DNA of 35,359 nt from Saprospiraceae bacterium (GCA_020628145.1 JAHDFN010000015.1:1-35359), one strand, 5' to 3'; positions 1 to 9,128 are shown, counted from the stretch's first letter. The notes: generated from the sequence alone by a model not told the origin. Numbers and translations are program-made.

Positions 1-9
1 TTTTTATTT

Positions 10-2529
10 TCAAATCCTTTTCAGGATACCCTGGCAAATAAAAAGCAGGACACATTTAAAGCTTTCTCCGGGGTAGAGTCCGTTGAAATTCCAAGAAAAT
101 TCAGTAGCGGAAATTACTTCATCCGGAAGATTAGTATTGAAATCAACCTGTTGCACCCATTCATCCAGTGTAATATTCGCCGTACCTTTAAGGATGGTCG
201 TACCTGTATTCGTCCAACTGAAAACAAAACCTACTGTTTCATCACAGATAGTCAATCCACTTGAAATGTAAGAAGACAACTCTACGATGGTATCGGTGGG
301 TGCGAAACCGAAATCGTAATTGGTCAGATTGGTTGAATCCGTAACATTTATAAAATAGGAACTGCTATCGGAAGTCAGATACCAATCCGGATCAGGGACA
401 TAGTTGATTTCGTAAGTACCGTCTTCATAATATAATTGATAATCCGAATTTCCGGTAAAGAAGATAACGTCTTCCGGCTGTACGTTGATGGCGATGATAT
501 CCAGCGGACGATCACCCTCATCATAAATTCCATTGCCATTGACATCCCAATATGTAGTACCTGAAACCGTACTGACAGGCCCTTTATTCTTAAACCACTC
601 TAAACCGCCAAATCCTATCGGTGATTGAAGTTTCAATAAATCGATGGCACCATCATTATCCCAATCGACGGCCGATATACCATAAATACGACTCCCATCA
701 TCCAATAAATTGGGAAAACCCATATCGCCGGCACCGTCATTCTGATACCAGAATATTTCATAGGTATCTGCCAAATATGAATACTGACCTGGTGTTGCAA
801 GGATAATTGCAACATCCAAATCTCCATCAGCATCAAAATCGGCAGATCGGAAACCGATAATATTTTTGTTGTAACCAGATATATCTTCAGACATACTACT
901 GACGTGAGCCGTAAAATTACCGGCACCATCATTTTGCATCATATAAAAATCTGATGAATTCGTAAAAGCTATATCGAGAATGCCATCACCATTATAATCA
1001 TTAACATCCATATGTGAAGGAGAAAAAAGCTCAAAAATCAAATGATGGCTTACAAAGTTACCCGTACCATCATTATTATGCCAAAGCACCCTTCCACTAT
1101 CTTCATGTATCTGAACAACATCCATATCCCCGTCTCCATCCACATCACTTATTCTAAAATGATCCGGAGACCAATTATTAAAATCCGGCACACCATAAAC
1201 GAGGCCACCTTCCACATAATTCCCATTCCCCTCGTTTTCCAACCATTGAATTTTAAAATCGGCATCAAAGTAAACGATATCGGAATCACCATCTCCATCC
1301 ATATCCTCTAAGCGGATACGCCCACGAGTATTTAAACCTGCACTGATTATATGTTCATTCCCAAAACTTCCGGCCCCATCGTTTTCATACCATGACAGAA
1401 CATCCATAGTAATATCCGAAGCCAACACATCCGGATCGCCATCGCCATCCATATCAGAGATTGTGAAAGAAACCTGTGCGTTATTTATACATGGAATTAT
1501 ACTTTTCGGGATGGTAAAGTTATTGGTTCCGTTATTCAATTGTAAATAAACCCCTGTACTATTCGAATAAAGTAAGTCCATCCGACCATCCATATTCACA
1601 TCTTCTTCCTGTATATACGACATGGATGTACGTCCGATGGGATTGATCTTTTCTCCTTCTATAAAGCCTTGACCCGGTACGTTTTTAAATCCGACTATCA
1701 AATCGAAATAATAAACGGTAGCCACTATATCCTTATAACCGTCATTATCCAAATCGGCGAAATAAATATTCTTTTCCATGTGACTCGTACTCAAACCGCC
1801 ATAGATCACCTCTGATTGAAAAGAGCCAGCATCATTGTTTTCATGAAATACGATTTGTTCTCCCGATCCGGAAATCGTAACCAAATCCAAATCGCCATCG
1901 TTATCACAATCAGCTACATCCGCATTGACTAAAGAAAAAAGATTGTCAGCTATAAGGTGATGACTAATAAAACTACCTGTCCCGTCATTCTTATGCCATA
2001 CCACCTTATCGGGCAACATTGTAATCACATCCGGGTCACCGTCACCATCCATATCCGCCGTTAATGTCCCTCGGAAATAACTACCTCCTCCAAAAATAAA
2101 ATTCTGATTTTCCATAAAGTCACCCCCATCATTTTCAATCCACTGCGTCCCTTTTTGCGTTCCCCAAGCAAATGTCAGAACAGCATCATCATCCCCATCT
2201 CCGTCAATATCGGCCATACTGAACAAACCCGGCTCCGAAGAACTAATATTGACACTTTCCTTTTCTCCGAAACCGCCCGTTCCATCTCCTTTTTGAATGG
2301 TCAACAATGTATAATTGTAATAATATTCCAGATATACCAAATCCAGATCCCCATCTCCGTCCACATCATTGATTCGGATATCTACCATAGAACTTGTACT
2401 ACCATCAATGACTTCTTTTAGAAAAGTACCATTACCGTTATTCCTATATAGATATCTCTTATTGATTGTGGCAGCCAGAATATCCAAATTACCATCTCCA
2501 TCAAAATCCGCTGGCCGGACATATGTCAA
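10..2529 (-). CDS. FG-GAP/VCBS repeat surface protein, main fragment (frameshifted)
   Basis: This 839-residue open frame carries about a dozen VCBS/FG-GAP units, each with a calcium-binding-type DxDGDGDxD loop followed by a short WxxNDGxGxF strand. Such repeats form integrin-alpha-like beta-propellers and are common in secreted Bacteroidota adhesins. After the repeats (about residue 660 on) comes a WDVNGNGIYDEGD segment like a CNA-B/SdrD start, then a region resembling the DUF7619 conserved-repeat domain that often precedes a T9SS signal. The frame has no signal peptide and its first Met lies inside a repeat. The true N-terminus is in another frame at 2588-2806. At the other end the frame stops at position 10, but a shifted frame reads PGYPEKDLKIK and leaves the window open, so the C-terminus also looks displaced. 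It is probably one gene broken twice, by real mutations or by assembly indels. Confidence 0.85.
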   Translation of the reverse strand: MTYVRPADFDGDGNLDILAATINKRYLYRNNGNGTFLKEVIDGSTSSMVDIRINDVDGDGDLDLVYLEYYYNYTLLTIQKGDGTGGFGEKESVNISSSEPGLFSMADIDGDGDDDAVLTFAWGTQKGTQWIENDGGDFMENQNFIFGGGSYFRGTLTADMDGDGDPDVITMLPDKVVWHKNDGTGSFISHHLIADNLFSLVNADVADCDNDGDLDLVTISGSGEQIVFHENNDAGSFQSEVIYGGLSTSHMEKNIYFADLDNDGYKDIVATVYYFDLIVGFKNVPGQGFIEGEKINPIGRTSMSYIQEEDVNMDGRMDLLYSNSTGVYLQLNNGTNNFTIPKSIIPCINNAQVSFTISDMDGDGDPDVLASDITMDVLSWYENDGAGSFGNEHIISAGLNTRGRIRLEDMDGDGDSDIVYFDADFKIQWLENEGNGNYVEGGLVYGVPDFNNWSPDHFRISDVDGDGDMDVVQIHEDSGRVLWHNNDGTGNFVSHHLIFELFSPSHMDVNDYNGDGILDIAFTNSSDFYMMQNDGAGNFTAHVSSMSEDISGYNKNIIGFRSADFDADGDLDVAIILATPGQYSYLADTYEIFWYQNDGAGDMGFPNLLDDGSRIYGISAVDWDNDGAIDLLKLQSPIGFGGLEWFKNKGPVSTVSGTTYWDVNGNGIYDEGDRPLDIIAINVQPEDVIFFTGNSDYQLYYEDGTYEINYVPDPDWYLTSDSSSYFINVTDSTNLTNYDFGFAPTDTIVELSSYISSGLTICDETVGFVFSWTNTGTTILKGTANITLDEWVQQVDFNTNLPDEVISATEFSWNFNGLYPGESFKCVLLFICQGILKRI

Positions 2530-2587
2530 ATTTTCTTCCCCATCATCTATTTTATGCTGGACATCAAAGCCACCCTGTCCGTTATTT

Positions 2588-2806
2588 TCAAAGCAAACTG
2601 TTACCTGTGTTTCTATTCACACAAATAACATCCAAATCCCCATCCCCATCCACATCGGCAGGAACGGCATCATTCGGTTCATGCACAGCATGTTCTTTTA
2701 GATCAACAATCTCTTCAGGAGGAGCAAACAAAGTCTGCCCCATTGAGGCATAAGACAAAAACATGAAAAACAAAGCAAGGGTGTAATGTAATGTTGTTTT
2801 CATCAT
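2588..2806 (-). CDS. N-terminal fragment of the FG-GAP/VCBS repeat protein
   Basis: This 72-residue frame starts with a clear Sec signal peptide (MMKTTLHYTLALFFMFLSYA, cleavage near SMGQ) and runs into the first VCBS motif (ADVDGDGDLDV) before stopping at TGNSLL. Downstream in another frame the sequence continues without loss of sense as FENNGQGGFDV, then LTYVRPADFDGDGN in the 839-residue frame. FG-GAP repeats usually have a WFENNG-type strand here. Restoring five bases (between LL and FENNG) would give LLWFENNG. This is therefore the start of the gene at 10-2806, not a small gene of its own. Its stop would prevent the full protein from being made unless the ribosome changes frame. No TAnnTTTG box was found just upstream. 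Confidence 0.8.
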   Translation of the reverse strand: MMKTTLHYTLALFFMFLSYASMGQTLFAPPEEIVDLKEHAVHEPNDAVPADVDGDGDLDVICVNRNTGNSLL

Positions 2807-2893
2807 TAGGATTTTTAATAGAATTCGGAAAAGATTTTCCCATCGGATTTTATGGGCAGCCTAAAATACTAAAATTAATTTATATAAAAAACA

Positions 2894-2923
2894 AACCTCC
2901 GGTATTAGGAAATACCGGAGGTT
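2894..2923 (-). terminator. Rho-independent terminator of the SprB-repeat gene
   Basis: A perfect 13-bp stem (2894-2906 with 2911-2923) around a 4-nt loop is followed on the minus strand by a T-rich tail (tgtttttt). It lies 22 bp past the stop codon of the 2946-6377 gene and separates it from the FG-GAP gene. Confidence 0.9.
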
Positions 2924-2945
2924 GATTATTGTGGAAAAATGGTTT

Positions 2946-5900
2946 TTATTCCACAACGAAACGTTCAGTGAAAAAACCTTCGGGCAATTTTATTTCCATC
3001 CAATAAATACCGGCCGGCCAGGAATCCACATTTAATTCACTATTGACGGCAGTGGTTGAAGAAAATTCCTTTTGTTTCAATAACTGTCCCTGTGTATTAT
3101 AAATATTGATAACGACATCCGTATGGTTATTCAATTCCATTTGTATGCGGATGATATCCGATGTAGGATTCGGGAATAATGAAAAATCGGAAACGGTTTC
3201 GAGATCTTCTACACTGATCGCCATAGGAACATATATGGCTTCTACCAAAGTACAATCATTCCCATCCGTAACGGTTACGGTATATTCCCCTTCGGCAAGA
3301 TTGGAAATATCTTCGGTCATTCCGCCATTACTCCAAGTGTAGGTATAAGATCCTACACCTCCTGTCACCGTTATGCTAATGGCTCCATTATCCGTATCGC
3401 CAGCCGTTTGAATATCATCGACTATCAGCTCCAACACATCCGGTTCGGAAATGGTAGTTTCAGGGAGAACCAAAGTACAACCATTGGCATCCGTAACGGT
3501 AACATCATACATTCCGACTGATAAACCCGAAATACCGGCTGTGGTTTCTTGATTCGACCAAGCATAAGCATAAGGCATGATTCCTCCCGATGCGGCAACT
3601 TCAACCGAGCCGTCGGCAGCCCCGTTACAAGAAACATTGGTCATGGTCATGTATTCGGCGGACAGAGCATCCGATTCATTTATATTGAACGTAGCAGATG
3701 AGCCGGTACATCCATTCGCATCTGTTACGACAAGGACATAACTTCCTGCTTCTATTCCCATCAAATCTTTTGTATCCGCACCGTTATCCCAAGCAAAGGT
3801 ATAATCTCCGGTTCCCCCAATCACATCCACAACTATTGCTCCATCATTCCCTCCATTACAGGTCACATCGGTCAAGCTGAGTGGAACAATAGAGATTTCT
3901 GCGGGTTCAATGATCATAGCTGTTATACTTGAAGAACACATATTGACATCCGTAACGGTACAGATATATGTACCTCCGGTAAGATTGGCAAGATTCGATG
4001 TCATCGTACCATCCTCCCACAAAAAAGTATAAGGTGAAGTCCCTCCTGTCACAGCTATATCAACTGCACCATCACTGCCTCCATTACAGGTAGGATTGGA
4101 TTGTTGTGCTATCTGGGCCGTAGGGCCATCCTGGTTTCCGACCGTAATGGTTTTTTCGGCAGAGCAGCCATTACCATCTGTTACGATTACAATATAATCA
4201 CCTGCCATCAAATTCTGAAGGACGGACATCATTCCACCGGTATTCCATGAATAGGAATAATTACCATCTCCACCAGAAGCAGTCACCGCTATTTCTCCCG
4301 ATGCATTTCCACAACTAGCTTGTTGGATGGTTTCGGAAATCATGATTTCATTCACTGTATTTCCGACCGTAATGGTTTTTTCGGCAGAGCAACCGTTACC
4401 ATCTGTAACTATAACGGTATAATCGCCTGCTGACACATTCTGTAAGGTGGACATCATTCCACCTGTATTCCATGAATAAGAATAATTACCATCTCCACCA
4501 GAAGCAGTCACCGCTATTTCTCCCGATGCATTTCCACAGGTTTCATTTTGCACCGTTTCTGAAATTGTAATTTCTTCAATCGTATTACCAATCGTGAATG
4601 AAGCGGGACTACAGATTAATACATTATCAATACGGTAAGTAGATGTGGAATCTACGGGGTTACCCCTGTATTCGAATCCCACATACCCGGTTCCGCCCGT
4701 TGGCAGATAAACATCTCCTGAAAATATTCTTTCGTAATTGGATTCATTCATCCCGGCCAATCTCGGATTCAATTGAGACCATGTAGCTGTCGTAACATCT
4801 CCTGAAAAATCATTGGAAAACCAAACGGTCAGACCATCATGCCCCCAAAAAGCGGTTTCCGTTTCGAAATTGAGGATTTTCTGTGTTGACAAATCGATGG
4901 AAGGGGAAACCAACCATGTTTCATTATGAGCGGAAGTGGATTGGAACGATTGCATATGGGCAAAAACATCACCGTTAAAATCCCGATAAATCCAAGTTTC
5001 AACACCTTGTACAGCAACATTCGTCCAACCTGTTTCCATAACAGGATCAAAAGCGACACCATCTTGAAAATCCGTTAGGACATCGCAATCTCCGATATTC
5101 ATACCTTCATCCACACAGCCATTGGCATCCGTTACGGTAACAGCATATGTTCCCGCAGATAAGCCACTGATTGAACTACCCGACATACCATTATTCCATT
5201 GATAGGTATAAGGTGCGGCACCTCCTAACGATTCGATGGAAATGCTACCCATTCCATTACTACAACTCTCATCCATACTAGCGGTCAAAGCCATTTCAAT
5301 CTGTCCACATAAATCGGCACAATTGGTATTACTGGCTCCGACCGTTACCATACCTGTCCCTGTACAACCATTGGCATCTGTCACCGTAACGATATAATCA
5401 CCGGCTGCGATTCCTTGTAGAGGATTCGTATCTCCACCATTGTTCCAAGCAAATGCAAAAGGAGCTACGCCATTGGTTATTGAAACAGATGCTGCTCCAT
5501 TGAGTGTGCCGCATTCTTCATCCGTAGGGGACAAAGTCATGTCCAAGGTTACATTTATGTTTTCCAATACAACAGTATTGGTCGGTTCACAAATCGTGAT
5601 ATTATCTATCCTATAGGTGGAAGTATTCGCTGTATTATCTCCGATATAACGGAAAGCGATGAAGCCGGCAGTACCAACGGGAAGATTGACATCACCGGAA
5701 GCGACCCTCTCATAATTGGTATTCGTACTACCTGCCAAAGTCGGATTGAGGTTCGTCCAGGTCGCTGTAGCGACATCTCCTATGTAATTAGTCGAAATGA
5801 ACACATCCAAACCGTCATGTGCCCAAAAGGCGGTTTCGGTTTCAAAGTTCAGTACTTTCTGGGAGGTCAAATCAATAGGAGGGCTGATCAGCCAGGTTTC

Positions 5901-6377
5901 CAATTGTGCAGAAGCAGCCTGATAACCTTGGATATGTGCAAAAACATCTCCTCCAAAGTCCCGATAGATCCAAGGATCGGTTCCTTGTACCGTTACATTC
6001 TGCCAACCGGGTTCGGCAATGGGATCAAAAGCGATTCCACTTTGGAAATCAACATTCACATCGCAGGTTCCTCCTCCAGTGGACGTCGTTGCGGTAGCTA
6101 TGCAACCCTCGGCATCTGTCACCAATAATTGGTAACTACCCGCAGGAACACCGGTCAAGTCGGCTGTCATGGCTCCATTGTTCCAAATATAAGTATATGG
6201 AGCTGTTCCACCTGTGACTACTGAAGTAACAGTACCGTTAGAATTGCCACAATACTCATTTGTACCGGACATCGTAATGGTCAAATCCGTAGTTGTGCAT
6301 TGTGCATTTAATTGTTGGGAAGTCAGCAATAAGAATATTGCTGTAAAGAATAAATAAGGGATAGTGAAATTTTTCAT
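2946..6377 (-). CDS. SprB-repeat secreted protein with T9SS C-terminal sorting domain
   Basis: This is a 1143-residue predicted cell-surface or secreted protein. A signal peptide occupies residues 1-25 (cleavage at LNA-Q). Nine SprB-like repeats of about 75 residues follow, each with a GGxxPYxYxWxNG core and an xGxYxVTVTDxxGC end, as in the gliding adhesin SprB. The order is one repeat, a choice-of-anchor/MAM-like beta-sandwich (about 108-270), two repeats, a second such sandwich (about 435-600), then six repeats. The sandwiches share WIYRDFxGDVFAH and an STYRIDN end. The last about 85 residues (FSLFPNPTSD, then GIYWMEIKL and FVVE) are a T9SS type A sorting domain. Substrate or partner is unknown. 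A role in adhesion is inferred from the repeats. It is transcribed alone, with its own promoter and terminator. Confidence 0.92.
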   Translation of the reverse strand: MKNFTIPYLFFTAIFLLLTSQQLNAQCTTTDLTITMSGTNEYCGNSNGTVTSVVTGGTAPYTYIWNNGAMTADLTGVPAGSYQLLVTDAEGCIATATTSTGGGTCDVNVDFQSGIAFDPIAEPGWQNVTVQGTDPWIYRDFGGDVFAHIQGYQAASAQLETWLISPPIDLTSQKVLNFETETAFWAHDGLDVFISTNYIGDVATATWTNLNPTLAGSTNTNYERVASGDVNLPVGTAGFIAFRYIGDNTANTSTYRIDNITICEPTNTVVLENINVTLDMTLSPTDEECGTLNGAASVSITNGVAPFAFAWNNGGDTNPLQGIAAGDYIVTVTDANGCTGTGMVTVGASNTNCADLCGQIEMALTASMDESCSNGMGSISIESLGGAAPYTYQWNNGMSGSSISGLSAGTYAVTVTDANGCVDEGMNIGDCDVLTDFQDGVAFDPVMETGWTNVAVQGVETWIYRDFNGDVFAHMQSFQSTSAHNETWLVSPSIDLSTQKILNFETETAFWGHDGLTVWFSNDFSGDVTTATWSQLNPRLAGMNESNYERIFSGDVYLPTGGTGYVGFEYRGNPVDSTSTYRIDNVLICSPASFTIGNTIEEITISETVQNETCGNASGEIAVTASGGDGNYSYSWNTGGMMSTLQNVSAGDYTVIVTDGNGCSAEKTITVGNTVNEIMISETIQQASCGNASGEIAVTASGGDGNYSYSWNTGGMMSVLQNLMAGDYIVIVTDGNGCSAEKTITVGNQDGPTAQIAQQSNPTCNGGSDGAVDIAVTGGTSPYTFLWEDGTMTSNLANLTGGTYICTVTDVNMCSSSITAMIIEPAEISIVPLSLTDVTCNGGNDGAIVVDVIGGTGDYTFAWDNGADTKDLMGIEAGSYVLVVTDANGCTGSSATFNINESDALSAEYMTMTNVSCNGAADGSVEVAASGGIMPYAYAWSNQETTAGISGLSVGMYDVTVTDANGCTLVLPETTISEPDVLELIVDDIQTAGDTDNGAISITVTGGVGSYTYTWSNGGMTEDISNLAEGEYTVTVTDGNDCTLVEAIYVPMAISVEDLETVSDFSLFPNPTSDIIRIQMELNNHTDVVINIYNTQGQLLKQKEFSSTTAVNSELNVDSWPAGIYWMEIKLPEGFFTERFVVE
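4136..4585 (-). repeat. Tandem duplication of one SprB repeat (about 2 x 225 bp)
   Basis: SprB repeats 4 and 5 of the 1143-residue protein are 64/75 identical by eye. Long blocks of DNA match, including the stretch encoding CGNASGEIAVTASGGDGNYS. The other repeats in the same protein share only the core motif, so this pair arose by a recent duplication or is kept alike by gene conversion. Confidence 0.8.
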
Positions 6378-6399
6378 GATCAGTTAATTTTTAGTACCC

Positions 6400-6407
6400 C
6401 AAAACTA
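6400..6407 (-). promoter_or_regulatory. -7 box of the SprB-repeat gene promoter
   Basis: Read on the minus strand this is TAGTTTTG, a full match to the Bacteroidota -7 consensus TAnnTTTG. It lies 23 nt upstream of the ATG, giving a short leader of about 16 nt. A -33 TTG element is not convincing. Confidence 0.5.
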
Positions 6408-6537
6408 ATTAATTCATTATGAATTTTAGGAACCTATTGATAGGAAGTTGCATTTTAGTTGTAAAAACGATTCAAAATCAAAGTTATGGCCTAAAGGATT
6501 TAGATGAATTTCACTAGCCGGGCATCCTGTACCCTTT

Positions 6538-6701
6538 AGAGTATGTTTAAATTTTAATAATTGGTCTGCGAAACTCACTTTATTGCTTACTCTTCGTTAA
6601 AAAATCAGGCTTGATAGCCCTGCTATCATCCCGATTTCCCGCCTTGATTAAGCAATAAATTGATGTTTCTCGACATAAAGACCAAATTTTAAACATACTC
6701 T
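6538..6701. repeat. Nested palindromic element, MITE-like
   Basis: Several inverted repeats lie inside one another: agagtatgtttaaa (6538-6551) with its complement at 6688-6701, ttggtct (6561-6567) with 6679-6685, tttattgctta (6579-6589) with 6649-6659, and tgatag (6612-6617) with ctatca (6623-6628) around the loop ccctg. The whole 164 bp could fold as one long hairpin. It contains no open frame of note. The layout fits a miniature inverted-repeat element or a family of folded intergenic repeats. No target-site duplication is clear. Confidence 0.7.
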
Positions 6702-6755
6702 TATTGAAGGATAAGGTAGTTTTGCCTTGCCACCATTACTTCAATTATTAATTAT

Positions 6756-6763
6756 TAATTTTG
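6756..6763 (+). promoter_or_regulatory. -7 box of the prfA promoter
   Basis: TAATTTTG matches the Bacteroidota -7 consensus TAnnTTTG. The expected start of transcription is about 15 nt before the prfA ATG. The -33 element is weak (TTG only at 6722 or 6727, spacing too long). Confidence 0.45.
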
Positions 6764-6785
6764 CATCCTGATTAAAAGATAGACC

Positions 6786-7853
6786 ATGTTAGATAAGTTA
6801 GAAGCGATTTATGAAAGATATGTTTATGTCGAGGAACAACTTTCCGATCCCGATGTGATTGGAGATATGAATCGTTATAAAAAAGTAAACAAGGAATATA
6901 AGGATCTGAAAGAAGTCGTAGAGGTTTATCTTTCCTACAAGCAATTATTGGGGAACATGGAAACGGCTCATGAAATGCTCAAGGAAGAAGATGAGGAGAT
7001 GAAGGAAATGGCCCGCCAAGAATTAGAAGAGTTAAAAGCAAAAAGGGAGGAAATGGAGGAAGAAATCAAAATCCTTCTTATCCCTAAGGATCCGGAAGAT
7101 GCAAAAGATGTGGTTTTTGAAATCCGTTCGGGTACGGGTGGTGACGAAGCCAGCCTCTTTGCCGGAGATCTGTATAAAATGTACACCCGTTATTTCGAAA
7201 TGATGGGTTGGAAAACTGAAATCATTTCCATCAATGAAGGAACCGTAGGCGGATATAATAAGATCGTTATCGAAGTGGCCGGAGAAGATGTTTATGGGAG
7301 ACTCAAATTCGAATCGGGGGCACATCGTGTACAACGGGTTCCCAGAACAGAGTCTCAGGGACGGGTACATACTTCGGCTGCTACTGTAGCTGTCATGCCC
7401 AAGTTAGAATTGGAAGATGTGGATATCAATAAAGCCGATATCAAAACCGATACTTTCCGCTCCAGTGGAGCCGGTGGGCAGCACGTTAATAAAACAGAAT
7501 CAGGAGTACGGTTCACCCATTTGCCTACAGGTGTGGTGGCTGAAAGTACGGATGGTCGTTCTCAAATAAAAAACAGGGAAATCGCTATGGGGCGATTGAT
7601 TGAAAAAATCAGGATGCAACAGGTATTGGAACACCAGTCGAAGATTTCTTCCGAGCGGCGGTCTCTTGTCGGTTCGGGGGATCGTTCTGATAAAATCAGG
7701 ACATACAACTGGCCGCAGAACCGTGTGACGGATCATCGGATTAACCTGACGCTTTATAGTTTGGATAAAATCATTGCCGGCGATATCGAGCCTGTCATTG
7801 ATGCCCTGATTGTTGCGGAAACTGCACGGAAGATGCAGGAGGGAAACAATTAA
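6786..7853 (+). CDS. prfA: Peptide chain release factor 1 (RF1)
   Basis: RF1 recognises UAA and UAG stop codons in the ribosomal A site and triggers hydrolysis of the peptidyl-tRNA ester. The 355-residue length is normal for the family. Visible motifs are the charged N-terminal coiled coil (about 1-100), the stop-codon recognition tripeptide PxT (PRT, residues 186-188, within HRVQRVPRTESQGRVHTSAA, typical of RF1 rather than RF2), and the catalytic GGQ (230-232, in SSGAGGQHVNKTESGVR). RF2's SPF motif is absent. The ATG at 6786 gives a full-length N-terminus and sits just below a good -7 box. The glycosyltransferase gene begins 6 nt after its stop, so the two are likely co-transcribed. Confidence 0.98.
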   Translation: MLDKLEAIYERYVYVEEQLSDPDVIGDMNRYKKVNKEYKDLKEVVEVYLSYKQLLGNMETAHEMLKEEDEEMKEMARQELEELKAKREEMEEEIKILLIPKDPEDAKDVVFEIRSGTGGDEASLFAGDLYKMYTRYFEMMGWKTEIISINEGTVGGYNKIVIEVAGEDVYGRLKFESGAHRVQRVPRTESQGRVHTSAATVAVMPKLELEDVDINKADIKTDTFRSSGAGGQHVNKTESGVRFTHLPTGVVAESTDGRSQIKNREIAMGRLIEKIRMQQVLEHQSKISSERRSLVGSGDRSDKIRTYNWPQNRVTDHRINLTLYSLDKIIAGDIEPVIDALIVAETARKMQEGNN

Positions 7854-7859
7854 CCCTCG

Positions 7860-9035
7860 ATGTTAAAAAACCGACACATACTCGTCCTTCCCAAATGGTA
7901 TCCCAATCCGGAATACGAATCGGCAGGTATTTTTGTACAACGGCATATCGAATCGGTTTTACCCCACACTAACATTTCTGTTCTTTATGTTGCTGCTTCG
8001 ACGGAATTAAAAGGCTTCTCTATTCGAAAGGAATATAAAAAAGAAAAAGGAATAGATACTCTTCGGTTTTATTACGGACGGGAAATAACGGGCATTTCGT
8101 TTTTAGACAGATTCCTGAAACTCTTCCTTTATTTTTTTTGTTTAAAAAAAGGATATTCTTTTTTAGAAAAAAAGAAAAACAAAATCGATTTAATCCACGT
8201 TACGGTTTTATTACGTACAGGAATTTTCGCTTGGATAAAAAACAAATTTACAGGAACACCTTACATCATTACGGAGCATTGGACAGGCTACCTCCCTATG
8301 ACGGGACATTATAAAAAAAACGGACTAAAAAAACTACTCACACCAAGCATCATTAAAAATGCAGAATTGATTTCCCCCGCTTCGGACGACCTCGGCAAAG
8401 CCATGAAAACCCTCGGATTAAACAATGAATATTTTACCGTCCATAATGTGGTGGACACTGATTTTTTCAAACCTGATTTCAATCATAAAAATACCATTCC
8501 GAAAATATTGACAGTAGCCATGCTATTGGATGAACATAAAAACATTTCAGGTATTTTAAGAACATTGAAAAAAATAAAGGATGAAGGTATTAATTTTGAA
8601 TACCATATTTTCGGCAAGGGGGAAGATGAAAAAAAATTAAAAAACCATTCGATTGAATTAGGCTTGAAAAAAAATGTTTTTTTCCATGGATTACAACCGC
8701 CGGATCGAATTGCCAAAGAAATGAGAAATGCTGATTTTTTTCTTTTATTCAGCAACTATGAAAATCTACCTTGCGTCATCATTGAAGCAATGGCTTCCGG
8801 CATTCCGGTTTTATCCTCGGATGTAGGTGGAATTTCGGAAATGATCCAAAACAAAAAGGTAGGAGAACTAATTCCAGCTCAAGATGAAAAATTACTTTTT
8901 GAAAAAATAAAACATTTCATTTCCCACAATTCCACATACGATAAAAAATACATTTCCGAATTCGCAAAAAGCAATTTCGGCAAGGAACATATTGGTCTTA
9001 GGATTAGAAAAATGTACGAAAGCATCTTCAAGTAA
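7860..9035 (+). CDS. Glycosyltransferase, GT4 type (GT-B fold)
   Basis: This 391-residue enzyme is predicted to transfer a sugar from a nucleotide donor to a cell-envelope glycan or lipid. The acceptor cannot be read from sequence. The N-terminal Rossmann half starts VLPKWYPNPEYESAGIFVQRH, a common GT4 opening. The C-terminal donor-binding half has the EX7E motif (E301 and E309 in ENLPCVIIEAMASG) followed by GIPVLSSDVGG. There is no signal peptide, so it should act in the cytoplasm or at the inner membrane face. It begins 6 nt after prfA, which suggests shared transcription or translational coupling, not shared function. Its middle is clearly more A/T-rich than prfA, with long A and T runs, so a different origin is possible. 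Confidence 0.9.
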   Translation: MLKNRHILVLPKWYPNPEYESAGIFVQRHIESVLPHTNISVLYVAASTELKGFSIRKEYKKEKGIDTLRFYYGREITGISFLDRFLKLFLYFFCLKKGYSFLEKKKNKIDLIHVTVLLRTGIFAWIKNKFTGTPYIITEHWTGYLPMTGHYKKNGLKKLLTPSIIKNAELISPASDDLGKAMKTLGLNNEYFTVHNVVDTDFFKPDFNHKNTIPKILTVAMLLDEHKNISGILRTLKKIKDEGINFEYHIFGKGEDEKKLKNHSIELGLKKNVFFHGLQPPDRIAKEMRNADFFLLFSNYENLPCVIIEAMASGIPVLSSDVGGISEMIQNKKVGELIPAQDEKLLFEKIKHFISHNSTYDKKYISEFAKSNFGKEHIGLRIRKMYESIFK

Positions 9036-9064
9036 AATCAACATATTGGAATTCATATATGAAA

Positions 9065-9099
9065 AAATCGGCACCTCCCATCATAAGAAGTACCGATTT
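9065..9099. terminator. Terminator between two converging genes
   Basis: A 10-bp stem (9065-9074 with 9090-9099, one G-U pair in the minus-strand transcript) encloses a 15-nt loop. On the minus strand it is followed by a T run (gattttttcat), so it best serves the SPOR-domain gene at 9129-11339. It may also stop transcripts from the glycosyltransferase gene. Confidence 0.6.
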
Positions 9100-9128
9100 C
9101 GATTCCAATTCGAAGCTTTTATTATACA

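Larger units (their letters stand above)
6378..6785. other. 408-bp divergent intergenic region
   Basis: No gene is visible here. The region holds a minus-strand promoter candidate for the SprB-repeat gene (6400-6407), a 164-bp nested palindrome (6538-6701) and a plus-strand promoter candidate for prfA (6756-6763). Confidence 0.8.
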
